Source: Cheilinus undulatus
Lineage: Eukaryota > Chordata > Actinopteri > Labriformes > Labridae
Direction: 5' to 3'
DNA length: 64,000 nucleotides
NCBI RefSeq assembly: GCF_018320785.1
Contig: NC_054867.1
Span: forward strand, 33,979,855 to 34,043,854
Positions 43,270 through 64,000 of the stretch are shown here, in pieces. Under the pieces are notes generated by a model. That model had not been told where the DNA came from. It saw only the letters and a list, made by a program, of their open reading frames with translations, and did no database searches. The stretch's first letter is position 1. Every line of letters starts with the position of its first letter. Made by a program: the position numbers and the translations under genes.

Positions 43270-45300
43270 TGCTGATCCAAGCAAAAGGTTTTGACAGACC
43301 ATCTCTGTCACAAACCCTGGAATCATTGCTTAACAAACAAAGCAAATCAATTCTGTCTAATCATTTAACTTTAAGCCCTCATCATACTGGTTTTAAAGCA
43401 AAGCACAGCACCATCTCTGCTGCCAACATCATTTCTAATAAGGATAAGAAGAGGCATTGTGCTGCTGTTTTTATCAATTAATCTATTTTTCAATAGCATT
43501 TTATATGGTGGGTCATGTTCTTCCCATCCAGACGCTTGGTAGCATTAGTTTGACACAAATGCTTGTAACTGGTTTTAGAACCATCCTTTTAACAGGTGGA
43601 AACATTCAGTCACGGTTTTTATCTTTAACAAAAGGTGTCCCAAAAGGATCTTTTCTGGGCCCTGTTTTATTTGCAGTCTTTGTCAGGATTAGGCAAAAGG
43701 TGGCTCAGGGGCCACACGTGGCCCTGCATCTCATTAAATGCGGCCCTAAAGTACAATTCAAATACTGATTAATAATACACCTTAGAAAGCAGACAAAATC
43801 TGCCATGAACGCATGAAAACAGAAACATTTCTCATATGATTTGTTTTCTACTGATATATGGTTAGTTATTTTACGTTCTTTGATGTAGTTAAAACATTTT
43901 CAAACCTTTTCCCATTTCTGTTGATAAAAAATACATATTGTATTTTGTATTTATTTTTTCAATTTACTTTCACTTTTGATTTCTTTTTAATTTTGATTTA
44001 ATACATTTTATTCTTCACTTTTTGATTTCATTAAAAAGTAAAATGTATTTATTACTTTTTTTTGTATTGTTGTTTCACTTTCTTGTTTGTTATCATTTTA
44101 TTTTTCTTTATTAGTTTTTTGTATCAATTTTTGATATCTGTTTATTTGTGTTCAGTATTATTGTTTTTAGTTTTTGAATTCAATTTAAATGACAAATGAA
44201 TTCATTAAATTCTTAATTTGTTATGTTTGGTAGATTTTTAATTTTTTTGAATTTTATTTTCCTTGAATTTTATTTATATCATTTTTCTTTATCATATTTA
44301 AATACATCTTAATTTCTTAATTTTTTTCAGTTTCATTTATTGTTCGTTTTTTTAATCTCATTAAAATATTCAAAATATATTTATTCCTAATTTCTTTTAA
44401 ATTGTTATTCTATTTCATTTTTTATTTTTTATTTTTTTGCATGTTATCTGAATTTATTTGATTTTTTCTTTTTTTTTTTTTTTGGCCTCTCATTTTGATT
44501 TTTTCTTAATAGAGGTCATCCTTTGTTTCCTTTTAAGTAGATTCAAATGTTTCTGTAAAAAAATCTTTTATATGCATCACCAAATGCACCTGTAAAAAGA
44601 AAAAAGTAAGTACCAAGTTAGTTTCATGTTCGCTGCATTAAAAAAGCAGCTTGGAATTTCTTGAATTCTGTGTAAAGCTCCTTAAATAAATCATTTCTCT
44701 TTGTACTTGAGTTTAAAAACATAAATGTTGGTATATGATCAGGAAAAAACATACTATTTCATTCATTGATATTAATAATCAGAGGGGTTACATTGAGAAT
44801 ATCCAACAATCTGTAACAATTTGCTCCTTGAACAGTGGAAAAAACAAACAAACAAACGATATGGCCTTCTTAATAACCAAGGTTGTCCATCTCTGATCTA
44901 TATTAACGATGTTGTTTCCTCCTTTACTGACTGTGATTTTCACCTTTTAGCAGATGATAAGCTACTTTTTTTACATTGTTGATTCTGCACAGCTGGCTTG
45001 AGAAAAACTGCAAATTGATTTTAACAGGCTTCAGAGGGTTTTTTTTTTTTTTTTTTTTTTTTTAGGTTTTAATAAAAAATTGTTCTGAATGAAAGCAAAA
45101 CCAAACTTATGGTGTCCACTAAAGCTAGGGATATTGATTTTTAACTTTTTAAACTATCCCCACTAAGTGGTGACAGTGTTGAAAGGGTTTCAGATTATGA
45201 ATATCTTGGTATTTGGCTGGATGAATTATTTATGAGTCAGATATGTAATAATAAACATTGTGGATGCGTTCATATAGTTCAGAATTTTCAGAAAATATTC
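43270..45300 (+). mobile_element. Non-LTR retrotransposon (L2/jockey-like LINE) fragment, interrupted
   Basis: Reverse transcriptase pieces on the plus strand: LSPHHTGFKAKHSTISAANI near 43370, KKRHCAAVFIN near 43450, LTKGVPKGSFLGPVLFAV near 43620-43680, then IYINDVVSSFTDCDFHLLAD near 44897-44955 and DYEYLGIWLDE near 45196-45230. The break between FAV and IYIND is an inserted hAT-like element (43684-44895). The left part is missing and the frame is shifted in places, so this is a decayed 5'-truncated copy. Confidence 0.85.
43684..44895. mobile_element. hAT-like element inside the LINE, with very T-rich interior
   Basis: Ends CAGGATTAGGCAAAAGG (left) and, reverse-complemented, CAGAGATGGACAACCTTGG (right) are imperfect inverted repeats. 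They split the LINE reverse transcriptase exactly between two adjacent motifs. Flanking octamers GTCTTTGT and ATCTATAT agree at five of eight positions, weak but compatible with an old duplication. The left end includes GGCTCAGGGGCCACACGTGG. Between about 43900 and 44500 the plus strand is largely T-rich low-complexity sequence. No transposase frame. Confidence 0.7.
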
Positions 45301-45338
45301 TTCTGTTATCATCCACGTATTATTGTTATCACTATTAT

Positions 45339-46092
45339 CAGGGGTGTCAAGTTACTAAGTACAAATGTTTCGTTACCTTACTTAAGTAGAAATTTTGGGT
45401 ATCTATACTGTATCTATACTGTATCTATACTTGGGATAGAGTGAGTTTGATTGTGGTTGGATGAGAAGTATAAACATAAACATACCATTCCGACACTCTC
45501 TTGGTTTATACGCTTTCCATCGCCTAGTACGAAGATGTCTGTGGCGGAGACTCAAGAGAACTGGAGCAAAATGTCCCAACCAAGCACCAGCGAGGAAGTT
45601 GGTAGCCAGGAAGACCAATACTTATAGGCAACTAGTCATCATGTGTTCCGCTCCATGAAACACATGTTAATGCTCAGTAGTGCACATATGTGGTTGTTGA
45701 ATGTATTTACAGTGTACTAAAATGCGTTCATTTTCAATGGGCATAAATGCATCTGAAACAGGTGCATCCCAAATTTTTCAACATTAACATTTTAATATAA
45801 CATTATAGTCATTATGGCCTTTAGAAAAATGTTTTTTGGGGAGGTGGGATAGTGCATTGTAAGCCCCCGTGGCGCGGCCTAAGCTTTTGCCCTTAATGGC
45901 ATTTTTTCCCCTTTACTTTTACTTTTATACTTTTTCACTTTTATACTTTAAGTAGTTTTGAAACCAGTACTTTTACACTTTTACTTGAGTAAAAAGCTTG
46001 AGTTGATACTTCAACTTCTACAGAAGCCTTTTTGAATCCTAGTATCTGTACTTCTACTTTAGCAATAAATGTGAATACTTTTGACACCTCTG
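45339..46092. mobile_element. hAT-type nonautonomous element at the LINE 3' side
   Basis: Starts CAGGGGTGTCAAGTTACT and ends TACTTTTGACACCTCTG, inverted ends of about 11 bases. Flanking octamers ACTATTAT (45331-45338) and ACTATCAT (46093-46100) match at seven of eight. Inside, GTATCTATACT is repeated three times near 45400, and AAGTAAAAGTA-like text mirrors between the halves. This is a very common fish family (from memory). No coding frame. Confidence 0.85.
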
Positions 46093-46364
46093 ACTATCAT
46101 TTTCATCAATGTACATATCCTTCGCACCTAAAAAGAAAAACAATGTGCCTTTTTTCCTATGGTTTATTCATCTTATTTGTTTTTTTTCTGTTTCTTGTCT
46201 TAAATAGTAAAGTCATAGATGTTTAATAGAAAGACAGCACAGGGTTAACTTTCACAGATCTGTCACCCGGATGCAGTCATTCACATGGGTCTGACAGCAT
46301 CTGGTGAACAGAGCCATTAAATCCCAGTCTCACCCCTGCAAAGCTAAATAGACAGCTGAGGGAA

Positions 46365-46423
46365 CCAATCGCGTACCTCATCCCCAACCAGTCTGACCAA
46401 TCACGAGGGTACAGGGGGGCGGG
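46365..46423 (+). promoter_or_regulatory. C3orf18-homologue promoter: two CCAAT boxes and a GC box
   Basis: CCAAT at 46365-46369 and 46397-46401, then GGGGCGGG at 46416-46423, in a CG-richer island. This is the classic layout of a TATA-less promoter and lies ahead of a donor at 46803. Confidence 0.6.
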
Positions 46424-46439
46424 ACTTCGTCGCACGGAT

Positions 46440-46803
46440 CTCTTGTTTGCAGCATCCCTTGAGCAGCCTCTGTTCTGTGAAATACAAGAAAGGGCAAGAC
46501 GGGGGCGGTACATGCTAGGAGGCAACCGGAGACCGGGATAGGGATCTCTGTGAGGCTGGCGGGATAGGGTTACTCTGGTATGTGGAGGTTATCTTCAGAA
46601 AAAATGGCTGTTTCTTCAATGTAAACAGCCTGAGCTCTACCTGCATTGCTAAAGGGGGGAACAGAAGAGGAGGAGGTGGAGGAGGAGGGGCAGCCGCTGG
46701 AGGAAATGCTGCCTCTTCCAATGATATTTTCCCTTCTTTAGCTAGCCCCGGCCTGCATGCCTGCAGCAGCTCACCTCTGAAGTCATGCATGTTGTATGTT
46801 GAG
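46440..46803 (+). other. Probable 5' noncoding exon of the C3orf18 homologue
   Basis: GC-rich, with GGAGGAGGTGGAGGAGG repeats, ending in a donor TTGAG/GTACGT at 46803. The next acceptor on this strand with a good tract is TCTTGTTTCAG at 48787, in front of the coding start. The start of the exon is a guess. Confidence 0.45.
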
Positions 46804-48787
46804 GTACGTATGCATCTCTAATCTGAGAGGACACACTGGTCACGTTGGTAGGATTATGGATCAGCTGTTTGTACAGGACAGCTGAGAGACAGGACATCTT
46901 GACTAAAAATAAAATGTTGTGTATCAGTAACACACACTGATAGGAGCATAACATGATAAATACACAGATGCAGAATGAGACGTTGTAGGGATTTTGTCTT
47001 GTTGCAGTACAGGGATTGTTAACCAGACAACAGCAATGGCTAAATCCAGCCTTTGCTTTTCATTGGTTGTTTGCCTCAGCTGCACATGTTCCTCATTAGG
47101 AGCACAAGCAGACAGGATGCACTAAGAGGAGAGGAATGGCTCATGTGTCTTTTTTTTCACCGGCTTCCTGTGCCACCATATATAACACAGTTTTAAAAAT
47201 AAAAAGCACATTCATGTTTTAAAAGCTCCTCATATATGAAAATGTTGCTCTTCACTCTCATGGGATGTGTGTGGGTGGGAGGTACATGCACTGAGCACTG
47301 GATGCAGTGGATATTTATGGAAGCAGTGTGTGTGTGAAAGGTAGTCTAAGTGTGTGGGTTTGATTTTGACGTATGAACCAACACACTGCCAACACATTTC
47401 CTCACACACAATATGTGTTACAGTTTGAGTGCTTACTATTCCTTGTTTTTTTTTTCTAGTTTGTTATGCCACTCTTCCTCCTATTCCTTTGCTACCCACA
47501 TCCTGCCTAAAACACCCACCGCAACCTTGCTGGCAAAGTCAGCCGAGGTTTAAATTAAACCTAGGATGGGCTGTGCTAAAATTTAACAAAAATGTTGGAT
47601 TATTTTTGCAAGACAAACATTTAAATAAATAGTTTTTAGAGGCAATCCAACCAGTAATATTTAGCATTTAAGTAATATTTTAAGGATCCACATATCTATT
47701 TAAATGACCCACTTTGCAAGTGCAGTATTAGGTTAGTATGCTATATGTGCAATGACATCAGTCAATAAATAACAAAGTCAGAGTGCATATTAGCTGAAAC
47801 TGACGTGTGACGTGTTATGTTATGTTTGCCAAATTGACTCCTGCTGAATTCTAAACAAAAGCCCCCTAAATATGATACCCAGGGTGACATAACATCAGGA
47901 AAAAAACACTCATTGTATGAAAAAGCTTTGCCTATATACATTGACACATTTTTTCCCAATTTGTCATTGTAAATTCAGAATTTATTGAATCAGAATCAGC
48001 TTTATTGATGAACTAAGTAAATAACTTAGGTTATTTTTGCTCTCAATGTACATGAATTAAACATTAAATATAAAAGAAATACAATTTTTAAAAAATAATC
48101 CAAAAATTAGGATTTAAATATGTACGAGCTCTTCTTAGGTATTTTTTGTGGTTTAGTCTGTGTGCATTGATGGTATGGTTTCAACATGTGCAAAGAGTGC
48201 AAAAATGCTGACTAGACAAGTTCAGAAGCACAGAATATGCAAGAATTTGGGCTGATTTACACAGGTAGATAACTTGATTTAAGATAGTTTAACTTTATTA
48301 GTGGGAACGTGAACATAAGATGTAGCATTTTACCACGGTGAGCTTTCATACAGTACTTGAGTACAGTATATACAGTAGATTAATTAGTGCAAACGTGCAT
48401 ATGACATGATGCATTTTACCACATTGAACTTGTTGGCAATATCAGAGCTAAGGTAAATCCATAAGAATGCTCATGGTGTGTAATAGTGAAATAAACTTAG
48501 CTGAGAAATTTGATGTTTCTTTTAACCCTACCCCCTTTTTAAAAGAAATTAAAAAACCCTTTTGTGACTGTGTACGATGAACTCTTAAGAAAAATATATT
48601 TGATTTGATGACTGCAATTGGTTATTTTATTCTCTTTGAATTTTTAATATACACTGTTGATGTGGCATCTTTTGGAACACAATTACAAAGTGCTTATAAT
48701 AAAGCTTACAATTGTTATTTAATCATTTAAGATTGAATAAAGGTAAATAACCCTTAACTAAACTAGAACTTTCCCTTCTTGTTTCAG
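46804..48787 (+). other. Intron 1 of the C3orf18 homologue
   Basis: AT-rich, no supported exon. A short stretch near 47985-48025 (GAATCAGAATCAGCTTTATT) is a common fish repeat motif. The open frame at 47429-47632 has no features of a gene. Confidence 0.45.
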
Positions 48788-48963
48788 CATTACTCTCAAG
48801 ATCTTATCACCAAAGTTTCCTCAACAGCTTCCACAGCAGACCTCAAACCAGAGGGAAGACAGCTGCATCCAAAATGAGACACGCCAGAGGCTGAGAAACT
48901 GCAACGACATCCAGTCAGAGATTAAAAAAACACATCCTTCAGTTAAAACAGTTACACCTGACC

Positions 48964-57590
<8,627 letters not shown>

Positions 57591-58125
57591 CAGCTCTTTT
57601 ATTAGTTGATTTCAGCTCGTGGGGCCCACTGGCCCCTTTGACATATACACAGACTGCTGCTCAGGAAGGAAAACAAAGGGAAAACCGGACTGTTCTTTGA
57701 GAGCTGCTGTGAACACTTCATTTCTATGACACAGAACGTGACATGACAGTGGTTTTCAATTATTAAAAAAATGTGCATGTATGATAAAGGGAGCATAATG
57801 GGTGGCATCACATTTGATCTTGCACTGTTATAAGGCACACAAATGCAGTGTGATAAACTTTTATGAATCATGTTGTGTTATTGCTGTTCAAATGTTTGGT
57901 AGCTTGTCAGTGAAGTTCTTCTGAGCTTCAGTATCTTCTTCCATATTTGATAAGAGAGAAGTGTACATTTGTGTTCAACTGATTGTGTGGTCTTGCGTCT
58001 CTGACAAGCTTGAACCTTGGATGTGTTATCATCCTTTACTAAACTGTTCCTTGATTTGTTTCTTCTTTTTGAGTAATGAAGGATTGTTTCTGTCTGTATA
58101 CAATAAAACTATTTAAACCAATTTA
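57591..58125 (+). other. 3' UTR of the C3orf18 homologue
   Basis: Runs from the stop codon to an AATAAA at 58102-58107, with a probable cleavage site about 15-20 bases later. No other feature. Confidence 0.75.
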
Positions 58126-60759
58126 AAAGTGAGGGTTTCTTTGGACAAATCTGACAGAAGGGAGCTTGTTGGTGTGATATTTTATTGATAAGCGATAAAA
58201 GAAGCAGAATAACACAGATCACATGGTAAAGAATCATAACAAAATATATATCACAGGTTTGTGAGTTGTATTAATGAAGTGGATGAGGACACATCAATAA
58301 CATAACTACAAAATGGTGTTAAAAGTAAGGCATAAAAAATGATTTCTCAAGTTACACTTCAACTTTTCAATAGTTGAAAATGGATCAAGTACTGTATGTA
58401 ACTATTTCATTATCAGTAAGATCACAGAACGTCGTCCCCGTAATAGAGAGTAAATATTCAGACACAGCTTGTGTAAAATAACAGACATTGTCTCAGCTGT
58501 AGTTTCATTAAGAGGCACCCTTCAGGCTGATTTCCATTCATTATGGTGACATGAATGTAGTGAGATGAGATGAGTGGACTACAACAGTACTAGTTTGACA
58601 GTTACCATAAGATTTTCATGATCTACATACATCGCCTGTAGGGAAATGTAAGGTACAACGAGACACAACTTTCCTCAGAGATGTCCCCGGCACGTTAATA
58701 TTCAGAGGTAGTCCAGAGGGCAAAACAGGCAAAGTCAAAAACATATATTTATATATATTTGTCTGTAAATGAATTGAGGCAGCAATTCATGACAATGCTG
58801 AAATACATACATGTAATGGGATACAACAGATCATCAGTGATAAAATAATTTTTAAATGGAAGAAAAACGTGATACATACAGTAAATACTTGATATTCAAG
58901 TCATATAATAAAGAAATAAAGAGTGATATGTAGTACATGTTGTATAAAAGTTTACCACGAATAATAGAAAAAGGGTCACAAGCTAAAAATGTAGTTTTTG
59001 CGACAAATGCATCCGGATCTAGAAAGTATCAAAACGTTTTTTAGAAACAGACATTAAGCAAGAAACCACTTTCATTACTGACTTGGAAAAGTTGACTCAA
59101 GCGCTGATTTTCCCAAATTACAATCATGCATACAGTTTTGTTACTCTTTGATAGAGAGAGCAGCTACTAACTAAACTTAGCACAAAAAATACTAAAGTTG
59201 TGTTTGGTTGATTATTTTTTGTTGTAACAATGCTTCAAGGCAATAAATCTTGGAAAGCCTGTTTATTTCCCTTTTAAATGATGCTACATTTATAAGAAAC
59301 ATGCATTTAAGGGATGAGCAGCAGAGCTGAGTATGTGGGTTGCACTCATGAAAAATTTTTGAAATCTTCTCTGCCAATGCCAAACAGCTTACCATTGACT
59401 TTTGTTTGGTGTTGTTTTAGGGATTGGATGATCGATGTCTGAAGAAACAAGACATAAAGGCAATTGAACAATTTATTATTTTAACAAACAGGAGCCTCAG
59501 TAGCGTGTTGAAGAACCATAAACAGCCATACTATTGAGCCAACATGTTCCTTACAAATGTGGCACCATTTAAAAGGGAAAAACATGCTTTACAAAGGCAT
59601 AGGATTATTACCAAGAAGCATTTTTACAACAAAGAAATTATCCACCAAACAAAATGTTTTTTTAACTTTTGTGCTGAGTTTAAATGAAATTAATTTCCAC
59701 AAAGGGGCCAGCAGCAGTTTTAGGAGAAGATATGTTGAAATGTTTTGTTTAAAAAAAATCAGAAAATTAGCCTGACTGAGAGCTGATAACAGCTATGATT
59801 AAAATGGCCTTTTTGTCATTATCAGAATCAAAATGTACTAAAAGGTATTAAACGCTTATATATGGTGTTTTCGACATATCTAAAGCTCCTGTTTTCACTG
59901 GCTATGACACACACCAGAATGAATACTGATGCTGCTTTTTGTCCTGGAAAAACAATTGGAGGCATCAGAAACAAGGCTGATTATTTTGTTTTAATGACAG
60001 AAAGTTGTGCTGCGGGATAGAACCACACACTTGACTGCATGTTGTCAAAACTGTCTTTTTCTCTTTCAGCATAGATTCTCAGTAGAAGAGACATTTGACT
60101 TTTTAAAAAATGTTTTAAACAAATACACAGGATAAGATAACCAAACACCACTTTGTCCAAAGGAGTTCTAAAAATGACACAAATCATAGGTTCCTCACAG
60201 GAGCTTTAACGAAATAATCCTCTCATTATAATTAAAATATTAAAGATCGTGTCTTTTTAATATCCCAGCTTATATTTTCATTCAGAAATCAGTAGTGCCA
60301 TGCATAGACGGTGTCCTTAAAATAGCATCACTCTAATCCAACTGATAAATTTGGAATAATATTTACAATCTTTGAAATCTTAAATCAGATTTAATTAATC
60401 AAGGTAGATCACAGACTGTTTTTTTGCAGGTTTATGCAGTCGATTCTCTCTTTTTGATAGTCACTATCGTACGGCTTTATGTATTTTAATAGCAGAGATT
60501 AGTCAATGATGAATGTCTGCAATCCTCGTCAAATAAAATTTAGTAAAAAATAGTTTGGTTCCTCCTCACTGCAAAATATAAGCACCATAAAGAATTAATA
60601 CACATAAAAACCTTCAATTAAATGTTATCAAAGGCCTTCCTTTCTTTGGTATGCTGTCATCAGTGAAATATGCTTTCTTATGCCAGAAAATTTAAATGCT
60701 CCATAACAATGATACTGAGTTGGGCACCGACACTGACTTTGGATATTACCATAGGGGTA

Positions 60760-61265
60760 CTCTCATTGCATTTTTGTAAAAACCAAGCGGCAACCTCTGG
60801 TCCTGAAAGATGAAGCCAAAGTGGAAGTCCACTTGAGGCAGGCTGCAGGAACACCGGAAGTCATGTTCACAACACGTTAAAAAGCCGTTTTTTTAACACT
60901 AGAAATAAACTGGTTTACAGCCTGGTTCAAAAGACTTAACATGTCACAAACACAATCGTTTGGATTATATTTAGGAGAAACCTCACTGCGCACTGATTGG
61001 AGCATCTCATTTGATTGACAGATAGTTTGACAGGCAGACGCTACCTTCCTGTCAACCAGAATGCTAGCAAGCTTAGCTGACAGGAAGTTGAACTCAGTGG
61101 GCAGGCTCTTGTCTGCCGTTAGGTTGATCCAAAGTTTGGTTGAGACAGCAATTTTAATATAGAGGCCGCCACAGATTGGCTTTAAAAGCTGTTTGAGTCT
61201 GCCTATTGTAATCAAACAGCTGACGTCACACAGGCTTTGTCCAATTCTTTTAACAATCTATGATA
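60760..61265. repeat. Fish interspersed repeat fragment
   Basis: Contains GATGAAGCCAAAGTGGAAGT, ACCGGAAGTCATGTTCAC, GCTGACGTCACACAGGCTTTG and a final TTTAACAATCTATGA. Together these resemble the same common fish repeat partly seen at 3560-3730. The open frame 60877-61215 falls inside it and is not taken as a gene. Confidence 0.4.
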
Positions 61266-61439
61266 AAAAGCAAGGGCCAGAATATGAACAAAATGTAGAG
61301 CTGTAAAATTTTTACATGTTTTATCTTTCAACATGGAAAAAGTTTAGAGTAAGGTCAACGAAAGAAGGTTTTAGGTCATTCAAGGGTTGTTTTATTGTGT
61401 TTTAGTTTTTCATTGTACAGCACTTTAATCAACTTTTGG

Positions 61440-62040
61440 TTGTTTCAAAATGCGCATTATTAGAAATTTGGACTGGGCTTCACTGGATTGGAAGGCCCTC
61501 GAAAGCAACTAGCTGAAAGCTTGGCAGTTGCCGACCTGCTCCCATCATAAAATCAATTCTCCCACTGTGAATGGATAGTGGTACAAGGACAGTAGTCCAG
61601 GAAAACAGCCTGTCAGTCATAGCACGACATTTGGCTGCACCAATCAACACCAAGCCATGCTGTTTTACTTTTCCATCACCAATTTGGCTGTGCTGGGCTA
61701 CGCCAAGCCGCACCCAGGTTTCTCTGCCTCCAAGGCAGGCCATGATGTCAAATTTTTGTCCAAACTCAGGGACGCCAGGCAGATGTGTTACTTTAAAATA
61801 CCTGTCCGATTGCCAATAGAAGAAGAAAAATTTTAGAAGCAGAACCAATTGCAAACTCTTGAACAAACAATGCTTAATGAAGCGCAACAGTTTAACATCA
61901 CCGACTTCAAACACTGTGTCATCGGCTCTAGTCATGCCCTTAGATGGGTAGCTCAGTTGTAGTGGAAAAGCAAATCCCCTGCTGCGCTGGGCTGCTGTGC
62001 CAAGTCAAACCAAGTAGAGCAAAGCTGTAAACGTGCATGT
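61440..62040. repeat. Possible nonautonomous repeat with GCTGTGCTGGGCTACGCCAAGC-like core
   Basis: Short blocks such as GGCTGTGCTGGGCTACGCC (about 61688) and CGCTGGGCTGCTGTGCCAAG (about 61985) recall a fish repeat family I cannot name. The 151-codon open frame at 61480-61935 spans it without a recognisable domain. Ends are not defined. Confidence 0.3.
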
Positions 62041-64000
62041 AAACATACTGAGTGTTCATTAGAAGTAATTAATCCCGTTAATACATCCACATAAAAAAGG
62101 AGAACCTTTTCATCTGGTAAAAGAAAAGTTGTACTGATTACATGTAAATTAAAGTCCAATGATGCGCCGTGTACTTGGCCTTTTTTAATGGAATATAACT
62201 GATTTGATGATGTCTTGTGGTTTTCCCTTTGTGTCATGTATTTCAGCACTGTGTAGTTTACTCGCTGCCGTTTCTTTAAAATCACATGAATTAAGAGTGT
62301 CACACAATACAATTTACAGTGTAAGAATCAGAAAATACATGATGTAGTAAAAATGAGAAAGGAGTAAGCGACCCAAAACAAAACAAAAAACAAGTATTTC
62401 ATAAGGAAACTACACTCTAATAAAAAGCAAGTATTTCATCAAGTTGTTGTAAACTATTGGCTGCGTTTTTATTTCCCAGGAGACCAAACTGAGTCTCACT
62501 TCAGTTTAAACAAATACAGTTTTTTTTGTTTTTTAAGAAAAGACACTTTCATGGTACAATCCTCTACTGGAGTGTACCATCTGCTTCTGTAAGTGTGTCA
62601 GCCTGTCGGTGTTGTGTGTCTGCACATGAGCCTGTGTGTGTGTTTGTGTGAGTGCAGTAAGTGTGTGAGTAGCTGCTGCTGAGGGAGTGGAGTATTATGT
62701 TGATGGAGATCGTCTGTCGTTTGTGTGACTGAGGTAGAATGAGATATTAAGAAACTGAGGGCAACAGGTTTAAATGAGGTCTTTGTGTCAAGGCATACTG
62801 GTAATGTCAAATACAGATCAGAAATGCACAACAAACACAGCACAATAATTATTACTGAGTAGACTGACAACATGTTCCTGAATACTTTTGTACCTGAGGT
62901 TTCAATATGGTGTAAAAGCATGGTAATAGTAAAATCCTGAGTGTGGTAAAATGACACGTCAATAATGCTGTTGACCAAAAACTATACGAACAGTTTCTTT
63001 CCAAAATGAGACGTCAAGTTTGAACTTTTGGTGCTTTTTTTCTTAAATAGCTGCTGGTTGGAATAAAAAAAGGTTTAAAAACCTGACCCTTGACAAACAT
63101 TTGCTCTTTATAATCCTTTTTTATACTAAGTCAAGAACAGAGACATGTCCCTCCTCTTAAATTAGAAGTTTCATTTTGGAAATCAAACCGTCACATCTGC
63201 TTTCATAAAAAATGACTTCAGCGCACCTTGTTTGTACTGTTACATTAATAAAAAAATGGCACTGCCTTGCTCCCATTTCACATGAGGATTCATGAGACAC
63301 TGGTTTAGAAAAATGTTTCAATATAACAGTTTAGTTTGGTTCCTTCATAATGTAACTTGAGTTCTTATTTTGCCTGCAGGCCTCTCCACACATGCGCAAA
63401 CACTCACACATGAATACAAACAGTGAGAGGTGCAGGGAGGCAGGAATCCTTAAAAAGAAAAAAATATTCAGACATTTTGAGAAATATGCTTTCTTACCTA
63501 GACTTAATCCTTCTTTAGACAGTGCTTTTATTTTGTAGTAAGCGTACGCTTTTTTAAACGAGTTGTTTCTCATGGGGAAAGGGAATTTGTAAGCTCCTAA
63601 CACAACTCTGGAAACTCACATTTTAGATGCCTAAGGTGCCTAACATTTTTGCACAAGCGCTCTAAAAGCCTTGTGCTAAAAAAAAAAGAAAACTTCGATC
63701 ATTTTTTTAACCATTGCAAGTTGCATATGGCAGGTAGATACAACAGTGTGTCAGGGAAACAATAAAAATAATAAATTAAATAGATATAAATATATGATCT
63801 ATTCATTTTTAGGGACAAAAATAGTTTTTAAGTTTATATAGTTACACATTTATGGGTATAAAACGAATTTTAAAAGTCATACATTTATAAGAAAAACTTT
63901 CAAGTGTCAAAAGTCTTACATTTTTGAGCAACTTAGAACTTTTGAGATTATGAAGTTGAAAATGGCCTGTTGTGTAAAATAAAATCCTACCAGATAAAAC

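Larger units (their letters stand above)
58160..64000 (-). other. Probable 3' end of a convergent minus-strand gene; long noncoding stretch
   Basis: A minus-strand AATAAA (TTTATT at 58181-58186) only about 75 bases from the plus-strand one suggests a tail-to-tail gene ending here. No coding exon with splice borders was found up to the window end, so the stretch is a long 3' UTR, intron, or both. The gene cannot be named from this window. TG-rich simple sequence lies at about 62610-62670. Confidence 0.4.

Noticed and set aside
46582-46821. Plus-strand open frame with a run of seven glycines in the probable first exon of the C3orf18 homologue
   Set aside because: It opens with GTG rather than ATG. 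The nearest ATG (46580) is in another frame and stops after about 14 codons, so a poly-Gly upstream peptide is not supported.
60877-61215. 112-codon minus-strand open frame
   Set aside because: Falls inside a fish interspersed repeat fragment.
61480-61935. 151-codon minus-strand open frame
   Set aside because: No recognisable domain, spans repeat-like text, no splice borders or polyadenylation context; probably chance.

Overview
The window looks like a teleost fish nuclear genome. Its genes are split by introns with GT/AG borders, it carries abundant fish-type Tc1/mariner and hAT-like DNA transposons, LINE and tRNA-derived SINE relics, and it has long AT-rich introns. No RNA gene, CRISPR array or prokaryotic feature was seen. 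Gene models come from reading frames plus splice signals and comparison with remembered protein families; no database was searched.

Layout, left to right. The last coding exon of H6PD (+, 531-1876) encodes the end of the dehydrogenase part and the 6-phosphogluconolactonase domain. A six-exon gene for a small four-helix membrane protein that I do not recognise (-, 4374-7714) has a Tc1-type transposon in an intron, with a hAT-type element inside that. RBP7 (+, 7980-9331), CENPS/MHF1 (+, 11077-13912), TARDBP/TDP-43 (-, 17201-19935) and GNB1 (-, coding 24268-30143, 5' exon near 35 kb) follow, all with complete coding sequences. From 35.2 to 46.4 kb there is a gene-free stretch of transposon and LINE relics and a pentanucleotide microsatellite. 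A CCAAT/GC-box promoter near 46.4 kb then leads into a complete homologue of human C3orf18 (+, coding 48964-57590). The rest (58.16-64 kb) looks like the long 3' UTR, or other noncoding part, of a minus-strand gene whose body lies beyond the window.

H6PD, RBP7, CENPS, TARDBP and GNB1 all map to human 1p36, while C3orf18 maps to human 3p21, so the gene-poor stretch is probably where the order differs between fish and human. The genes do not form one pathway. They are housekeeping or signalling genes: ER NADPH production, retinol binding, Fanconi/kinetochore histone fold, RNA processing, G-protein signalling.

The points most worth a second look are: a hAT-type insertion proven by an uninterrupted paralogous site elsewhere in the window; a SINE split by a palindromic MITE with a perfect target duplication; a possible regulated intron in the TARDBP 3' UTR; a possible small three-exon transcript between TARDBP and GNB1; and the unrecognised four-helix membrane protein.
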